From Blastobasis lacticolella (lineage: Eukaryota > Arthropoda > Insecta > Lepidoptera > Blastobasidae): a stretch of 64,000 nucleotides of DNA. The stretch lies in NCBI GenBank assembly GCA_905147135.1, contig LR990044.1:10482122-10546121 (forward strand). The letters run 5' to 3'. The notes under the pieces are model-generated. The model saw only the letters and a list, made by a program, of their open reading frames with translations, ran no database searches and was not told the DNA's origin. Position 1 is the first letter of the stretch; each line of letters begins with the position of its first letter. The translations under genes were made by a program, and so were the position numbers. Below, in pieces: positions 31,227 through 42,393 of the stretch.

Positions 31227-31743
31227 AATTCAATTTCAACAAATTCAATTGTAAAACCCATCCAATCGAGTAAATTACTAAAATGCGTACAGAAATTGAT
31301 TATAGATCGACCGCGCGAACACTGCGAATTACCCCATAAACGAGTAGCTACAATAATTAGCTCCATTAATTCTCAAACTACCAACAGAGGCTGAAAGTTC
31401 ATCAGCTTGTTCGCCGAGCATGAAATTCGGAAAACACTGGTGCTTCTCCTATTAATCAATCTTAATGAACGTCGGATTAAAGTGACTAAAGGTGGCTAAC
31501 GTTATTGAACATTTACAATCCGAACAGTTTGTCGGGTCCGTGGTAATTAACAGGCACGGCCTGCCGGGACCGTTCCTGAATTAATAAAAACGGCTCCGTT
31601 TATCTTGGCTTGCCATCTATTTCAAGTTATGACTGTTTTATTTAGGTACTAGCGTGAATTGAGGTGGAAAGCGCGTTTTTAATACATATTTTGAGCAACA
31701 CATTTTGATCACTCTCTCGCTATCTGTAGCCAAACCGTATACT
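31227..31743. other. TE-poor stretch with homeodomain-like TAAT motifs
   Basis: No transposon is recognised. Several TAATTA/ATTAAT motifs occur, with CCGTTTATCTTGGC near 31598. It has the look of unique, possibly conserved non-coding DNA, but that is an impression only. Confidence 0.35.
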
Positions 31744-31895
31744 AGCTACTACTACCCGCCCGGCTTCGCACGGGGGCTTTCAGTTTTTCTTTTCGAAAGA
31801 CCGATGATGAAAACTGCATCAAAATACGTAACGTGGTTCAGAAGGAATTAGCGGAAATACAAAAACACAGACAGATAGACACTGAGATCGACTTT
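31744..31895 (+). repeat. Dispersed repeat family Z, diverged copy
   Basis: TAGCTACTACTACCCGCCCG and GCTTCGCACGGG, then GAAAACTGCATCAAAATACG, ACAGACAGATAGACAC and GATCGACTTTAG follow the Z order (start motif, GCATCAAAATCCGTTGCG block, ACAGACGG, GCGACTTTG) with heavy divergence. Confidence 0.5.
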
Positions 31896-31912
31896 AGTTT
31901 CATTTATTTGTA

Positions 31913-32099
31913 CAGTCGAGTTCATTAATATGTGAGCATTGCCAAAGCTTCAAATATAAATGTACACGGAAGGGCACTTATATATCTGAGCAGATGTACA
32001 TATGTTTGATTGATGAATCTGCTCAGATATATAAGTACCCTTCCATGTACATTTATATTTGAAGCCTTGGTTATGCTGAAATATTAATTAACTCGACTG
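31913..32099. mobile_element. Foldback MITE with TA target sites (Tc1/mariner-like ends)
   Basis: The ends are CAGTCGAGTT and its complement, bounded by TA on both sides (31911-31912 and 32100-32101). The arms continue as long inverted repeats, containing CTTCAAATATAAATGTACA and AAGGGCACTTATATATCTGA with their complements, so almost the whole 187 bp folds into one hairpin. CAGT ends with TA sites fit the Tc1/mariner superfamily. No ORF. Confidence 0.8.
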
Positions 32100-32101
32100 T
32101 A

Positions 32102-32921
32102 CAACAGTGTACCTACCTAATTCTAAAGCTTATACACGCGTATATCTGTTAACAATCAGCGTCATCAATGCTAGCAATTACCTCTATGTTAAATCGTCTA
32201 ATGCAAAATACGACAATGGAGTGTATAATTCTATAGAGGCTAAATTGGTTAATACATTATTGTATAAAGCCACTTCCGTGACGCACACAAACGATATTGA
32301 GACAAAAGTTGTAACTACCCTCAAAAGGCAAAGTAGAGTAAAATACCCTCAATCTGATTTTATCAAATATCGACACCGTGATACGTACACACAGACAGGC
32401 TCAGGCAGCGCCGTGAGCAATACAGCTCCCGCCGATCTCCCGTCGACTCCGCGAATTTCATTAATTAATTTAAACATTCATGTTTAATTATCGAACTCTT
32501 CAATTGCGCTCCCATTTAATTTGTTGCTTTATTTTGCTCGTGCCACTTGGCGTCGACTATTGCCAACTATTAATGGAGTGTTATTCGAATTGATTTGAAG
32601 AGCTCAGTCGTTTCTGTCTGCTGCTCGAAATTAATGTTAATTCCTAGCTGTTGAAACTTTCATGTCAGTGGCATGTCCAGGATGAGTGTATAATCGATAT
32701 GTTTATAATACGTACCCTACAAAATGAGTGAATCGGTATGGACGATGTCAAATTGGTAAAAATAATATGCCGATTATTTTCACCAATTCTCAATTTATGC
32801 AATTCAGTATCTACAACTACATGTTTTCACATTTCTTCACAACATTCCTTTGTCATATATTTGCTCCGAGCATTCTTAAAACCTCTGAAAATTTTGTAGG
32901 TTTGAAAGAGGTATGCTGAGA
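32102..32921. other. Unassigned DNA
   Basis: A 126-codon ORF beginning in the MITE end at 32107 shows no domain and is probably accidental. Confidence 0.4.
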
Positions 32922-33207
32922 TGGTTTGTTTGAATACGTGGAAAGGATGGATAAAACAGGCTTACGAAAGGTATATATACAGCAAATGTGAATGGTAGGG
33001 TCGGTAGGGAGCACCCGAGAAGGACATACACTGTTCAGATAAATTATCTGCTCCAAATAGGGTAGGTTAGGAGTACCCTGAACCGGCATATATGCATGAA
33101 AAGATGTATGAATGTGGAAGAGGTGTGTCATGGTCGTAGCTTGTGGCACTCTATAGTCTCAACCTATCCCTATGGGATATGGGTGGCAGTTTGTATGTAT
33201 GTATGAA
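32922..33207 (+). pseudogene. LINE endonuclease-RT 3' end with (TATG)n tail
   Basis: Codons for F-E-Y-V-E-R-M-D-K-T-G-L-R-K correspond to the FGHVERMD region at 25683. Further on, GTCGGTAGGGAGCACCCGAG and TAGGAGTACCCTGAACCGG match 30425-30549, and the copy ends with CCTATGGGATATGGGTGG and TATGTATGTATG. Frameshifts and stops are frequent. It joins the two shorter copies into one family and shows its tail. Confidence 0.65.
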
Positions 33208-33684
33208 AATGTTGTACTTCTAGGTGTTGAAGCAAACGATCAATATTGAGGCCAGCGAAAAGATTGTTTTTTATTTCTCCTGGTTCTGTCTGCACGATCC
33301 CTCTTGATGAACTCGTGACCCGTCCTGCGGCAAGTGTATCTGTCTGTCTGTCACATACAGGGTGTAAAAAGACCGCTAGCATTAATTGAAAGCCCAAATT
33401 CTACCCAGAAACTGATCAACTTTCCCCAAGAAACATACCCGTATTTGTTTCGTATGCATGGAACCGTAACAGACAGGTATACTTGGTAATTTTCACAGAA
33501 TAGGTGTGTTTCACGGCACGGAACCATTTATATGCGAGTTGGGCTCACACTTGGCCATATCGTATACTTTAACCCCAGTTTTCAATTAATTTTTCATATC
33601 CATTCATAATCATATTCCCATTATTCTGCAGATGCCTACCTCATCATTACCGTCGCTCCATCTCACACTGTTTTCTTACTTTTA
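33208..33684. other. Unassigned DNA
   Basis: Nothing recognised. Confidence 0.4.
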
Positions 33685-34069
33685 TGTTATTTCAGCTCCC
33701 CCAGTAGGTTTAGCTACCATTGTAGCAGGCAGAATCATAGGTCTATCATAGTCTCGTTCGTGGCGTTGGTTCCCACCACAGATTTGGATTTCTTCATGAG
33801 GGAAGAATATTGGCCGAAGGGTGTGGTGTACCGGTGATTCCGTGGGCAACCCAGAATTTCCGGTGCCGCCGAACGACATTGAGTGTCAGTTATTTTTTAA
33901 GATATTAATAAATTTTATTTTTATATATTAGTTTACAATTTATAATAATTTGAATGTAGGTATAGGTTTTATCTTTGTCTGTATTTGTATCAGTTTATTT
34001 TGTATTTATGTTGTTTGTGTATTTATAAATATGGGCCTCAGTTGCCTGAAATAAATGAATAAAAAAAAA
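33685..34069 (+). mobile_element. Possible 3' end of a poly(A)-type retroelement
   Basis: About 170 bp of mixed sequence is followed by an AT-rich 3'-UTR-like stretch ending ATGGGCCTCAGTTGCCTGAA, AATAAA and A9 (34061-34069). A polyadenylation signal directly before an A-run marks reverse-transcribed RNA. Whether it is a LINE 3' end or a processed pseudogene is not clear, since no protein domain is seen. Confidence 0.4.
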
Positions 34070-34761
34070 TAGATCTACTCTAAAACCTTGTTTGATTTAT
34101 TTATTTCTGTACTCAAACAAACTTATGAATATTGTGTTGTGGCGGGCAATGTAGAGCATACTATCGTAGCACCTACGTACGCCAGAAAATGAGCAACAGC
34201 TTTTTCTATTTGCTTTTTGACACTGCTATCGCCAACTCTGTAACTGCTCTATTCAAATCTCTCCGTGTAGAAAAGCAGTCCAGCAGTGAACTCATGGACA
34301 GTTACGAGCTCACTGATGTATGGACCTAAAATTATGGGGCAAAACTGATTAATTTGGCGCTCTTCGCCATATGAATTTTATGAAAACTAATTATTACGAT
34401 AAATTACAAAATCTAAGTCCGTAAAACTTAACCAACTTCACAGGCAACAGGCAGGTCGAGTCACCATTTTTACGTAGCACCACAGAATACTCGTAGGGCA
34501 TACTGGGGCTTATAGTGACAGAGTAAAAAGGAACTTGGGAAATTAGAAGATTTATTGAAATCTACAAGAAAACAACCTGATTTTGAATTATAAAGTCGTC
34601 AATCTTTTAGCTACTATCTTGTGGTATACAGACGGATGTCTTACTTATTCAATCAGTTTTGCTTACTTGTTGATTTTGATCAATCTTATAATTTGCTTTA
34701 CTTTTAAGACAGTCCAATTGTGTGTTTTCTGCAAGAAATTCAACTTTTCTTGAAGTCGAAG
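34070..34761. other. Unassigned DNA
   Basis: Nothing recognised; small ORFs look accidental. Confidence 0.4.
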
Positions 34762-34843
34762 AGGACCTGGTGTCTGCCTTCCTACTTTTCATGGTCCACT
34801 TTGCTCGATTTTCAGCATCCTTTACACAAAGCCATCGCTTCTT
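34762..34843 (-). pseudogene. RTE-type LINE C-terminal fragment
   Basis: On the minus strand 27 codons read K-K-R-W-L-C-V-K-DAENRAKWTMKSRKADT-R-S. This is the D-A-E-D-R-A-K-W...S-R-K-A-D-P family of 8740-8880. Upstream codons to about 34990 may belong to the same relic but cannot be aligned by eye. Confidence 0.6.
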
Positions 34844-35027
34844 ATACCGGCCTTTATTTTCCGTGTCTTGCAGAGGTGATAGGTATCGCTGTGGAAGACA
34901 TTTGTCCTCTACGTAATTTGGCAGTCTGCGTGAGACGTGATCGACGATGGCACTATCCCTATCACTGTGGGCGTGTCGGACATGTTTGTATGTTGTAATG
35001 TGTAAGTTTGTATTGCACCTTTAGGGT

Positions 35028-35212
35028 CATCATCCTGGTGCTAATGTCCCGGTCGTGCAATCGCGCACGAGGGCCCGGGGTCCGCCTTGATCATGATCTA
35101 GGATTAGGCAGATCCGATAATTACAATGGAGCAACTGCCATCTGACCTCCGTGACCCTGCTCACAGGATAACCTGAACATGATGGATCATGGCCACACAT
35201 TCAGTCATCCAA
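35028..35212 (-). mobile_element. SINE-S, 3' part, minus orientation
   Basis: CATCCTGGTGCTAATGTCCC, GGGCCCGGGGTCCGCCTTGA, TAATTACAATGGAGCAACTG and ACCTCCGTGACCCTGCT are the complement of the SINE-S 3' two thirds. The head is missing. Confidence 0.8.
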
Positions 35213-36051
35213 ATGTTCAAGTTGAGGGGTGACCTCCGAAAATACCGACCAGCTTTTAAAAATTCATCATACGTAGGAAGCTACATTATTCCCTAATGAC
35301 ATAAGCTACTTTTTATACCCGTAAAATAATAGGTCCTGCTGAATAGTTCAATGTTCAAGCCTGCTAGTACTCTAACTACAATAACGTTAAATGTCCTTTG
35401 CAAAAAAAAAGATATTTTTCCAGTGTTACAACTAGCCCCCGCCTCCCCAACTAGTGTTCCAAACACTCAAAATTAATAGGCACAAGTAACAGCCTACACT
35501 CCGTCCGAGACCCACATCGAAAGTAAATAACGCCGGTGGCATTTCATTATCACTAATTACACTTTATTCTGTTTTATTACACCATAGTGTTGTCGCCGTG
35601 GCCCCGTGCACGTCATTAGTATTCAAAATGCAAATTGCACGGAGCACTCAGGCCAATGCACCCGTCTCGGATGTTACTTTCTCAGAAATAATTTCATTAA
35701 CATCTGCATACCTGCGTGTCTCTGCTAAGTTCCTTTTAAGGTGCCATGTCTCCTCTGTGCCAGGTTCAGCGTGTCTAGGTTCGCCTAGGTGCCCTATGTA
35801 GGCTATATCCGGGAGCGTCGCGAGCTATGTGATTACGCCGCCTCGACTGTAATTACAATGCTAGCGTGTCTTCTGAGGTCCCTGCCTGCGTTGAGACGTT
35901 AGTTTCTTCGCCTGTGTTTAGATTCTACTGTATCATTACTACGTTAACGCGGCCTATGTTTATATTACCTATATTATCGTTAGAAATTCCTATTCTCTAA
36001 TAGACTTGGCTTCTTTAATTTTGTTGTTACTTTTGTGCTTATAGTCACTGA
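35213..36051. other. Unassigned DNA
   Basis: Relatively CpG-rich around 35590-35850 but with no coding or repeat signal that I can support. Confidence 0.4.
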
Positions 36052-36299
36052 CTAGTGCACCCAACGCGACTTCGTTTGCGTGGCGTTCTACTCCTACACT
36101 ACCCTAGCCCTACCTCTACCCTACACCTACTCTACACCTACTTTATCCCTACCTACCCTTATTTTTTCTTGCTAATAGACCTGTCTCTTGAATAACTCTA
36201 TATATTGCGTATTTCAAAAGATCTAAGCGTACACACATATCTACATAGGTATATAGGGACAGATGGCGCGAAGCGACTTTGTTAAAATTTTTAGTATGC
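36052..36299 (+). repeat. Dispersed repeat family Z
   Basis: It starts with GCACCCAACGCGACTTCGTT, has a CCTAC-rich low-complexity segment, then TGAATAACTCTATATATTGC and TCTAAGCGTACAC, and ends GGGACAGATGGCGCGAAGCG then ACTTTG. The same order occurs at 57220 and 60840. No ORF or terminal inverted repeat, so a Helitron-like origin is possible but unproven. Confidence 0.65.
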
Positions 36300-36610
36300 A
36301 GCTGACTGTACGTACGAGTATCTTATTTGTCTTTGTGGTTCCGACGGGTATTTTGCATAGTGTATGAAACACAATAATATCACCATCATCATCTTGACGG
36401 CAGTCCCGGTTATGGGCCCGCGCTCGGGTTCCGCCTAACGAAACACAATATCAAATAAACAACAAAGAATCCAGTACGGGCATAACTATTGTCCAAAATG
36501 TTTTCTACGCATAGACTAGTATAAATAAATAAATTATTAAAAACCCTAAGAAGACGAAAGTAAATAAAATAAAATAAATAAATTAATCTAAACTGGCTAA
36601 TATAACTTTA

Positions 36611-36686
36611 GTCGCCTTTTACGCCACATGTCAGTAGGGTTGGTGCTATATTCTACTCTGCCGGTCACCATCACCAGCACCACACA
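36611..36686 (-). mobile_element. SINE-P 5' fragment, minus orientation
   Basis: GTCGCCTTTTACGCCACATG, GGGTTGGTGCTATATTCTAC and CTGCCGGTCACC are the complement of the first about 75 bp of SINE-P. Confidence 0.65.
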
Positions 36687-36938
36687 ACATAAATTTACAT
36701 TATATCAATTTATTGCCACCTTAGTAACTAACGAGCAGTCAATCCGCCTGGTGGTAAATGGTAACGAGCACTCATAATATTACTAGATTATCATCAACAA
36801 AATCAATGGACAATGTCGGTCAGGTAGGTATCTAGTCAGAACTAAGCTGCCATGTCTAATGCCGGTAATGACAGTGGTCACTCTATCCTTCAAAGTGAAA
36901 CACAATACACAACAGTCCAAGCATTATATAGGTAAGTA

Positions 36939-37033
36939 CAGTCATTCACCTAATTATTTGACCCCCGATACCTTATGATAATCCATATTATGATAATATG
37001 TAGTAAGGGGTCAGCTGTTTAGCTGTATGATTG
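36939..37033. mobile_element. Short MITE with TA target sites
   Basis: The left end CAGTCATTCACCTAATTATT and the right end (complement CAATCATACAGCTAAACAGC) are imperfect inverted repeats meeting at TGACCCC/GGGGTCA. TA flanks both sides. Central ATTATGATAATATG is itself palindromic. At 95 bp it is tiny, with Tc1/mariner-like ends. Confidence 0.6.
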
Positions 37034-37984
37034 TACCTAATTTTCATTGAATTCTAGATATTGCTAGCAAAAGGAGAACCTAGATGGTACCTAATAAAAC
37101 ACAGTCTAAATGGACCACCTTAACGCCTCCCCAGCGGTCGTATCTAAAAATTACTATGGTGTAATTAGACTATGTCTTGTTGAGCAGAATCGGGTAATGT
37201 AGAACATCACCGTAGAAGAAACAGTTTAGAATTCCCAGGGTGTTCTTTCCTGACAGGGTTCTCGACGGGCTTCCCGCGTAACATCATCCTAATCCACTAG
37301 GACCCACTGCTAGCCTCCATCAGAAACACGCTGAAAATATGCATAAACCAATAAAAAGTTCAGAGTTCTAAATCATGAAAATCGCCTTTTCCATTTTCAA
37401 TGAAAGACAATTCATTCGCAATTTAAAAACTTAATTACGACAAGGTATATAGGATAAGGTAGGAAAGGGCGGGCGGTCAATCGCTAGGCTAGTGTTACAT
37501 AAAAATTTAATTTTTAGTGGTCGTATTTTCTAGAAGACAAACGAGCCAAAGCTAGTTTGTTTAGGCTTTACTAACTTGAGCGCTAAAGCCTATATAAACA
37601 GAGGCGGTCAGCGATCGCGGTCACGGTCGCGGTCTGTAAGTGGTTATTGTTGCAAAATGAGTAGTTTGCTCCTACTAAATTGATTGGAAGTTGAAAGGGC
37701 TTACCAAATTCATTGCGTAAATATTCAAAAATAAAGACCTGATCTCATCGAAATATCATAGACATAGACATAACGTTTATTTGGCAATTTCATTACATTA
37801 CACACATCATTCATCATCACATCACATTAAATATATATCACTTCACGAACTTTCATTTTAATAGATTGATTGAACAAATATTTTTTTTAGTTTACCACAA
37901 TAAACAATGAATTCGTGTGTTAATACATTTTTGAATGACGTTTAAAAAGTTTTCCTTACAGTACGGTGCCTTAGCGTACTTATA
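37034..37984. other. Unassigned DNA with a promoter-like spot
   Basis: A TATATAAA at 37591-37598 is followed by CpG-rich GGTCAGCGATCGCGGTCACG and a CTGTAAGT resembling a splice donor. The first ATG downstream opens only a 9-codon frame. A non-coding first exon is conceivable but not supported further. Confidence 0.3.
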
Positions 37985-38122
37985 GCTAAAAAATGGAACA
38001 CGTTGCTTGCGAATGTGTTCCCTGATCATTATAATCTGGACGCCTTCATTACTAGAGTGAATAGGCTGTTCCTAGACAGGCATGTTCCATCTTCATCACC
38101 AGGTGAGATTGCGGACAAATGA
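37985..38122 (+). pseudogene. LINE ORF2 C-terminal fragment (copy 2)
   Basis: An open frame reads AKKWNTLLANVFPDHYNLDA, then F-I-T-R-V-NRLFLDRHVPSS and ends with TGA at 38120-38122. It is the same LINE family as 74-256, and the DNA is still similar (TGTTCCCTGATCATTATAAT). The W-N-x-L...VF pattern is typical of Jockey-group C termini. It is truncated at the 5' end. Confidence 0.65.
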
Positions 38123-38689
38123 CTGCCTAGTCTAAATAATTTTCTTTTAATGCAGTGCAGACTTATCCTTTTCCAATTCTAGCGACCGCAACTGCGACCG
38201 CAGATCGCCTCTGTTTGTGTAGGCTTTACGCTAGACCACGTGACATAGCGCTGGCTAATGTCAGTCCACAGAGAGCGCGCAAAATAAATCAGCACTTTTG
38301 TAGTGCGCCACTGTCGTTCAAAACTTCAAAATGGCTGGCTGTCTGTCATATCAAACACTTTTATCTGTATGCAGTTATTTTGCTTTTACTATTATATTCT
38401 CTTGACGCTAGTAGATGGTCACTCGGCTAAGGGGGCTGATTGATGTAAGTGAGTCATAAATGTGTAGCTGGCCTTTGAGATAGTTGTTGATGTGGGGTCT
38501 TATAATACTACAAAGTAAGATACGCTTAATTACGTTACGAATATCACCTTGTATTATCGATATATGTGCTGGAAATCCATAAATGCCCGGCGAGGCGCAC
38601 GTTACCCTTCAATTTGGTTACTTAGCGTGGAAATTACAATATCTTCAAACATTCTACGAGATTAATTTTAAAATTAATCGATTATCTTT
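38123..38689. other. Unassigned DNA
   Basis: Nothing recognised. Confidence 0.4.
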
Positions 38690-38905
38690 CGGTGAGCAAA
38701 AACATCGTGATGAAACCTGCACATTCAGGCGGCTGAATGTGTAGCCATAATCCATCCTGGTCAGGTTACCCTGTTAACAGGCTCACAGAAGTCAGATGGT
38801 ATTCGCTCCACTGTAATTACCTGATCTGCTGAATCCTGGACCATTGTCAAGGCGGACTCCGGGCCCTCGCGCGCAAGGACATTAACGCTAAGATGATTAT
38901 TATTC
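38690..38905 (+). mobile_element. SINE-S, head missing
   Basis: It starts at CGGTGAGCAAAAACATCGTG and continues with AAACCTGCACATTCAGGCGG, CCTGGTCAGGTTACCCTG, GCTCCACTGTAATTACCTGA and ATTAACGCTAAGATGATTAT. It begins exactly where the tRNA-unrelated body starts in other copies. Confidence 0.85.
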
Positions 38906-39306
38906 TAGATTTATGACAAGTAGTATGGGTTGAATGTAACATTATTGAATAACCATTTACGAGTTGTTCAATTTCCCTAATTAGTTATTGCGCAATTGAT
39001 TTCTGACGCAAAGAGATAGCTATGAAACGAACTATAATGATTTGCAAATTAATATTGAAATTCAACCTTCAAAGGACATTATAGATCCGTAACAAAAAAA
39101 GAATGTAAATGTTTGATAATGACGATACGTTATCATATAGTCTAGACAAAATGGATTGCGCAACGATTAAATTACAGTAAGATTATCAGGAGATCATAGA
39201 CTAATGTCCAATCGATTATTAGAAAGCCTACTCGGTAAAGGTAAAAATACGAATGAAATTGCTTTACCACAAACATGAAAAGAATGTAACAAACAAGAGA
39301 AAAAAC

Positions 39307-39423
39307 TTTTTTTATGTTATACGACAGACAAACAGGCAAGCAGGCCACTTGATGGAAAGTGGTCACCGCCGCCTGCGGACGTCAGCAACACCAGGGGAGA
39401 TGCCAATGCGTTGCCCGCCTTTA
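39307..39423 (+). repeat. Dispersed repeat family L, copy 2
   Basis: TTTATGTTATACGACAGACA, GGCAAGCAGGCCACTTGATG, GTGGTCACCGCCGCCTGCGG and CAGCAACACCAGGGGAGATG match 10965-11076 closely, then diverge after GCCCGCC. Confidence 0.75.
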
Positions 39424-40669
39424 AAAATACCTCTTATATACACTTTCTAAGCGATCCCATGTCATTGTCTATAGGACACACTGGAATAATGGATTTCTTG
39501 TCAGGCTCACCCACACACAATTGGTTCCGACCATTGCAGAATTAAATAAAAGACAGTTTCGTCGCAACTTTCTGTGACTTTCAATTATCCCAGGAAACCC
39601 TCTTATTTTAGGTGACTAAAATAGATAGAAGAAAGGTACCTATACTTTGAAATTGTATTGTAGGATATGTGCTAGTTTGTCCTGCTAGTTTCATTTATTT
39701 ATTCGAAAGCCAACAAAAATGAAAATATTTTATTTTAATTGAAGAAAATTGGTATAATAATATTTTGTCTTTATACTCGTACTTACGTATTACTCAACAT
39801 TCATATTTCACTTACAGGCTAACTCAACATGTATTATTAAAAAAATAAGTTTTCGTAGTAGTCCAAAATATTTAATTATAATTGTTTTACTCACTTGCTT
39901 GATGTGACAATACTCATGATATTTGCTGGTCAAACGTTACAAAAATTATATTATTAGTATTATGTAGTACCTACTCATAAAATACGCCACAAAATTTGTT
40001 TTAAGATTGGAATGGAGTTACAAAAGATATCATTACCTATTGAGAGGGTCATTTAAACCTAGATTGATGTTTCAATTATGTTCGTTTCATTAATTTACTT
40101 TACATGTTTTTAGATAAAACTAAATTGCATGTAAATTCTGCACGTCCCAATTTTGTAGTCATTTATAGCGTACGTTAGTTAGCGTACTAGATTACGTACC
40201 TACTCCATTTGTGTACTACAATGTAACATTCAATTCGTTATCTGTTGCTCTAAAAATATCGTCCATTTTCTTAGCACGATCTATAATGAAACGCGCTCTA
40301 GTTGAGTAGCTCTCCACCTTTGTTCTATCTTTATAAACGCATTTTATGTCCAAGAACAAAGTGGGATTTTTAGAATCCAATATTGTACAATATGATAGGT
40401 TGAGACTGGAATGCGAACGGCTGGCTTTATTTGGACTGGACAGCTTCAAATAACAATTCATAATTTTATATAGTACGTATTTGTGTTAATTGGTAGAAGT
40501 GCAGATTTGACTATAGTCAAATATAATATTTCAACTTTCGTTCGTTAGTTCCGTTTGGACAACCATGCAACTATTATAACATAGAAAAACACGCTGTTTG
40601 TACTCATTAATCAGTTTAGACGTAGCAGATTAAAAAATTCTATAAACTTTGTGCCTCTTGCAGTAATCG
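39424..40669. other. Unassigned AT-rich DNA
   Basis: No gene or repeat recognised. Confidence 0.4.
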
Positions 40670-40774
40670 GCTCCTACGACCTTGACAAGGTCGTTCGTCC
40701 ATCACGTGGCCGGAACGTGGTCGCCACTCGAGAACCTCTGCAACTCATTGCCCATCGGTTCTTTTTAGTTCCCT
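40670..40774 (-). pseudogene. RTE-type LINE fragment (3' region)
   Basis: GGTCGTTCGTCCATCACGTG and CCACTCGAGAACCTCTGCAA, then CCATCGGTTCTT, are in complement the region that follows G-T-C-C-A-T-C-C-A-T-C-T-C-G-T-G-G-G in the fragment at 50961-51137. The frame is destroyed. Confidence 0.45.
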
Positions 40775-40914
40775 GAATTTGCAGGTTTCATCACAATGTT
40801 TTCCCTCACCGTAAGAGCGTACAGAGAACTCATTGGTATATGGCTGCAGCGGGATTCGAACCCGGTACCTCTAGCTTACTAGTCGGATACTCAACCGCTC
40901 GGCCACCGATGCTC
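40775..40914 (-). mobile_element. SINE-S head, minus orientation, best-preserved B box
   Basis: The complement reads GAGCATCGGTGGCCGAGCGG, then GTAAGCTAGAGGTACCGGGT, with an intact GGGTTCGAATCC B box (40852-40863) and a TGGCCGAGCGG A box, followed by GGTGAGGGAAAACATTGTGA. Only the head and the first body block remain. It shows the ancestral tRNA-Ser/Leu-like head better than the full copy at 46415. Confidence 0.85.
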
Positions 40915-41115
40915 CAAATGGGTAGGTCTTATCGGTGTTTTAGCTAATGCCTAAAGTATTAAATCTTTTCTTGGGATTTCCCATCTCATCATTTACCAAT
41001 ATCACTTCTTAATCTGAATTTGATATTGGATGATTATAAGGAGTGACGTTAATTTATTACTTGATAATGTATTCTCGATATCTTATCATCAATAGATACT
41101 ATTATTATAATAATT

Positions 41116-41371
41116 GGCATTGTGGAGCCCTGCAGAATAGAATAGCACTAACCCCTTACATTCCTGGGAGTCGTACAAGGCTACCAATTTCTCTACTTAT
41201 GTCTCCGTAGGCTGGAAAATGGGCATCAGCAATTTCCATCGTTATATTTATAACACTGCGATTTCCATCCTGCCTGCCAAGCGTGGCAATTATGGCAATA
41301 ACCTCCCCTTTCGTGAGAGAAGCCCTTAGTTCTGAAGTGGACTGTTACGGGCTAAGCTGATGATGATGATT
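41116..41371 (+). mobile_element. SINE-P copy
   Basis: GGCATTGTGGAGCCCTGCAG, AATAGCACTAACCCCTTACA, GGCTGGAAAATGGGCATCAG, GCGTGGCAATTATGGC and GTGGACTGTTACGGGCTAAG lead to a (TGA)n tail. It is moderately diverged. Confidence 0.85.
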
Positions 41372-42047
41372 AGAATAATTGCATTTATGATCGAGTTATG
41401 TAGCTAATTACTCCGAATCCCTTCCTTAGATACTTAGTTGTATTACCTAACAAACAAATTACAAAGCAAAGCTTCAAACAATGTAAGGGACACAAAAAAT
41501 GATAGGGAGATCTCACGAACGCGCCATGAATGCGTATTATGCGCGAAACGGCGTCGTTCGCGCGCTGCTTATTTTCACACTCTCCACAAAAAACGATCCC
41601 CTCAAAATCACAAACACGAGTCAGCAGCCAATCTCTCTCCAAATTAAAAGGCGCAAACAAATCGCCGTTTCCTCAGCGAGTTATCGACGGCATAAAACCC
41701 TATGTTCTCGTGATAAATCCTTGATAAGTGTCGGTGGATTTAATACGCGGTATCGGGGATCAATCACGGCGCGGCGCGGGCGGCGCGGGCGACACCTCAT
41801 TACATCACACGTTGCACGCACCAGATTTACTCTCGCCGGTCACGCACCGGCTGGATCACGGCACCGGAGATACGATGTTCACGGAGGCGGGAATTTACAC
41901 GATTGCCTCATGTTTCTTTGTGATAAGTTTTCTTTATGGCAGGACGTCGCGGGAGTGAAGTCTTGACGATTGACGGTTGTGGGCCTGAATACCAAGGTTC
42001 ACACGCGATTTCAACTAAACAAATTACAGAAAGCTCGGATAGAACTT
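41372..42047. other. CpG- and GC-rich unassigned region
   Basis: The interval 41500-41960 has many CGCG motifs, with a GGCGCGGCGCGGGCGGCGCG block near 41768. Long ORFs in several frames result from the composition: a 155-codon frame shows no domain. It may be a regulatory island; no TE is recognised. Confidence 0.4.
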
Positions 42048-42170
42048 TGATTTTTATGTTAATCTGTAGACAAATAAGCAAACGAGGCAAATGATAGTGG
42101 TCACCGCTGCCTATAGACATTAGCAACACCAATGGTATTGGTATCACCAATGCGTTAACCGCCTCTTAAG
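42048..42170 (+). repeat. Dispersed repeat family L, diverged copy
   Basis: TTTTTATGTTAATCTGTAGA, GTGGTCACCGCTGCCTATAG, ACATTAGCAACACCAATGG and CCAATGCGTTAACCGCCTC follow the L order with indels. Confidence 0.6.
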
Positions 42171-42393
42171 ACCCGGGACACGTTGCTCTGGCAGCGAAAG
42201 AGGCTAATGCTATGCTTCTCTACTGCCAAAGCTACGGTTCCTCATACAGCACTGGAGACCTCTCACCGTCATGAACATAATAGATACTATAGATATGTTT
42301 CGCGGTATAGAAATTGTAATGTGGCTACCTCGAATTGGCATCGGATGCAGTGCGTAATTGCTAAGTCGCTCCACTTAAAATGCAGAAGCCTTA

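Noticed and set aside
32107..32487. 126-codon ORF on the plus strand
   Set aside because: It begins at the end of the MITE at 31913-32099 and has no domain or coding-like composition.
41499..41966. 155-codon ORF on the plus strand
   Set aside because: It lies in a CpG/GC-rich stretch where several frames are open at once. The product is a random-looking mix without domains, so it is not listed as a gene.
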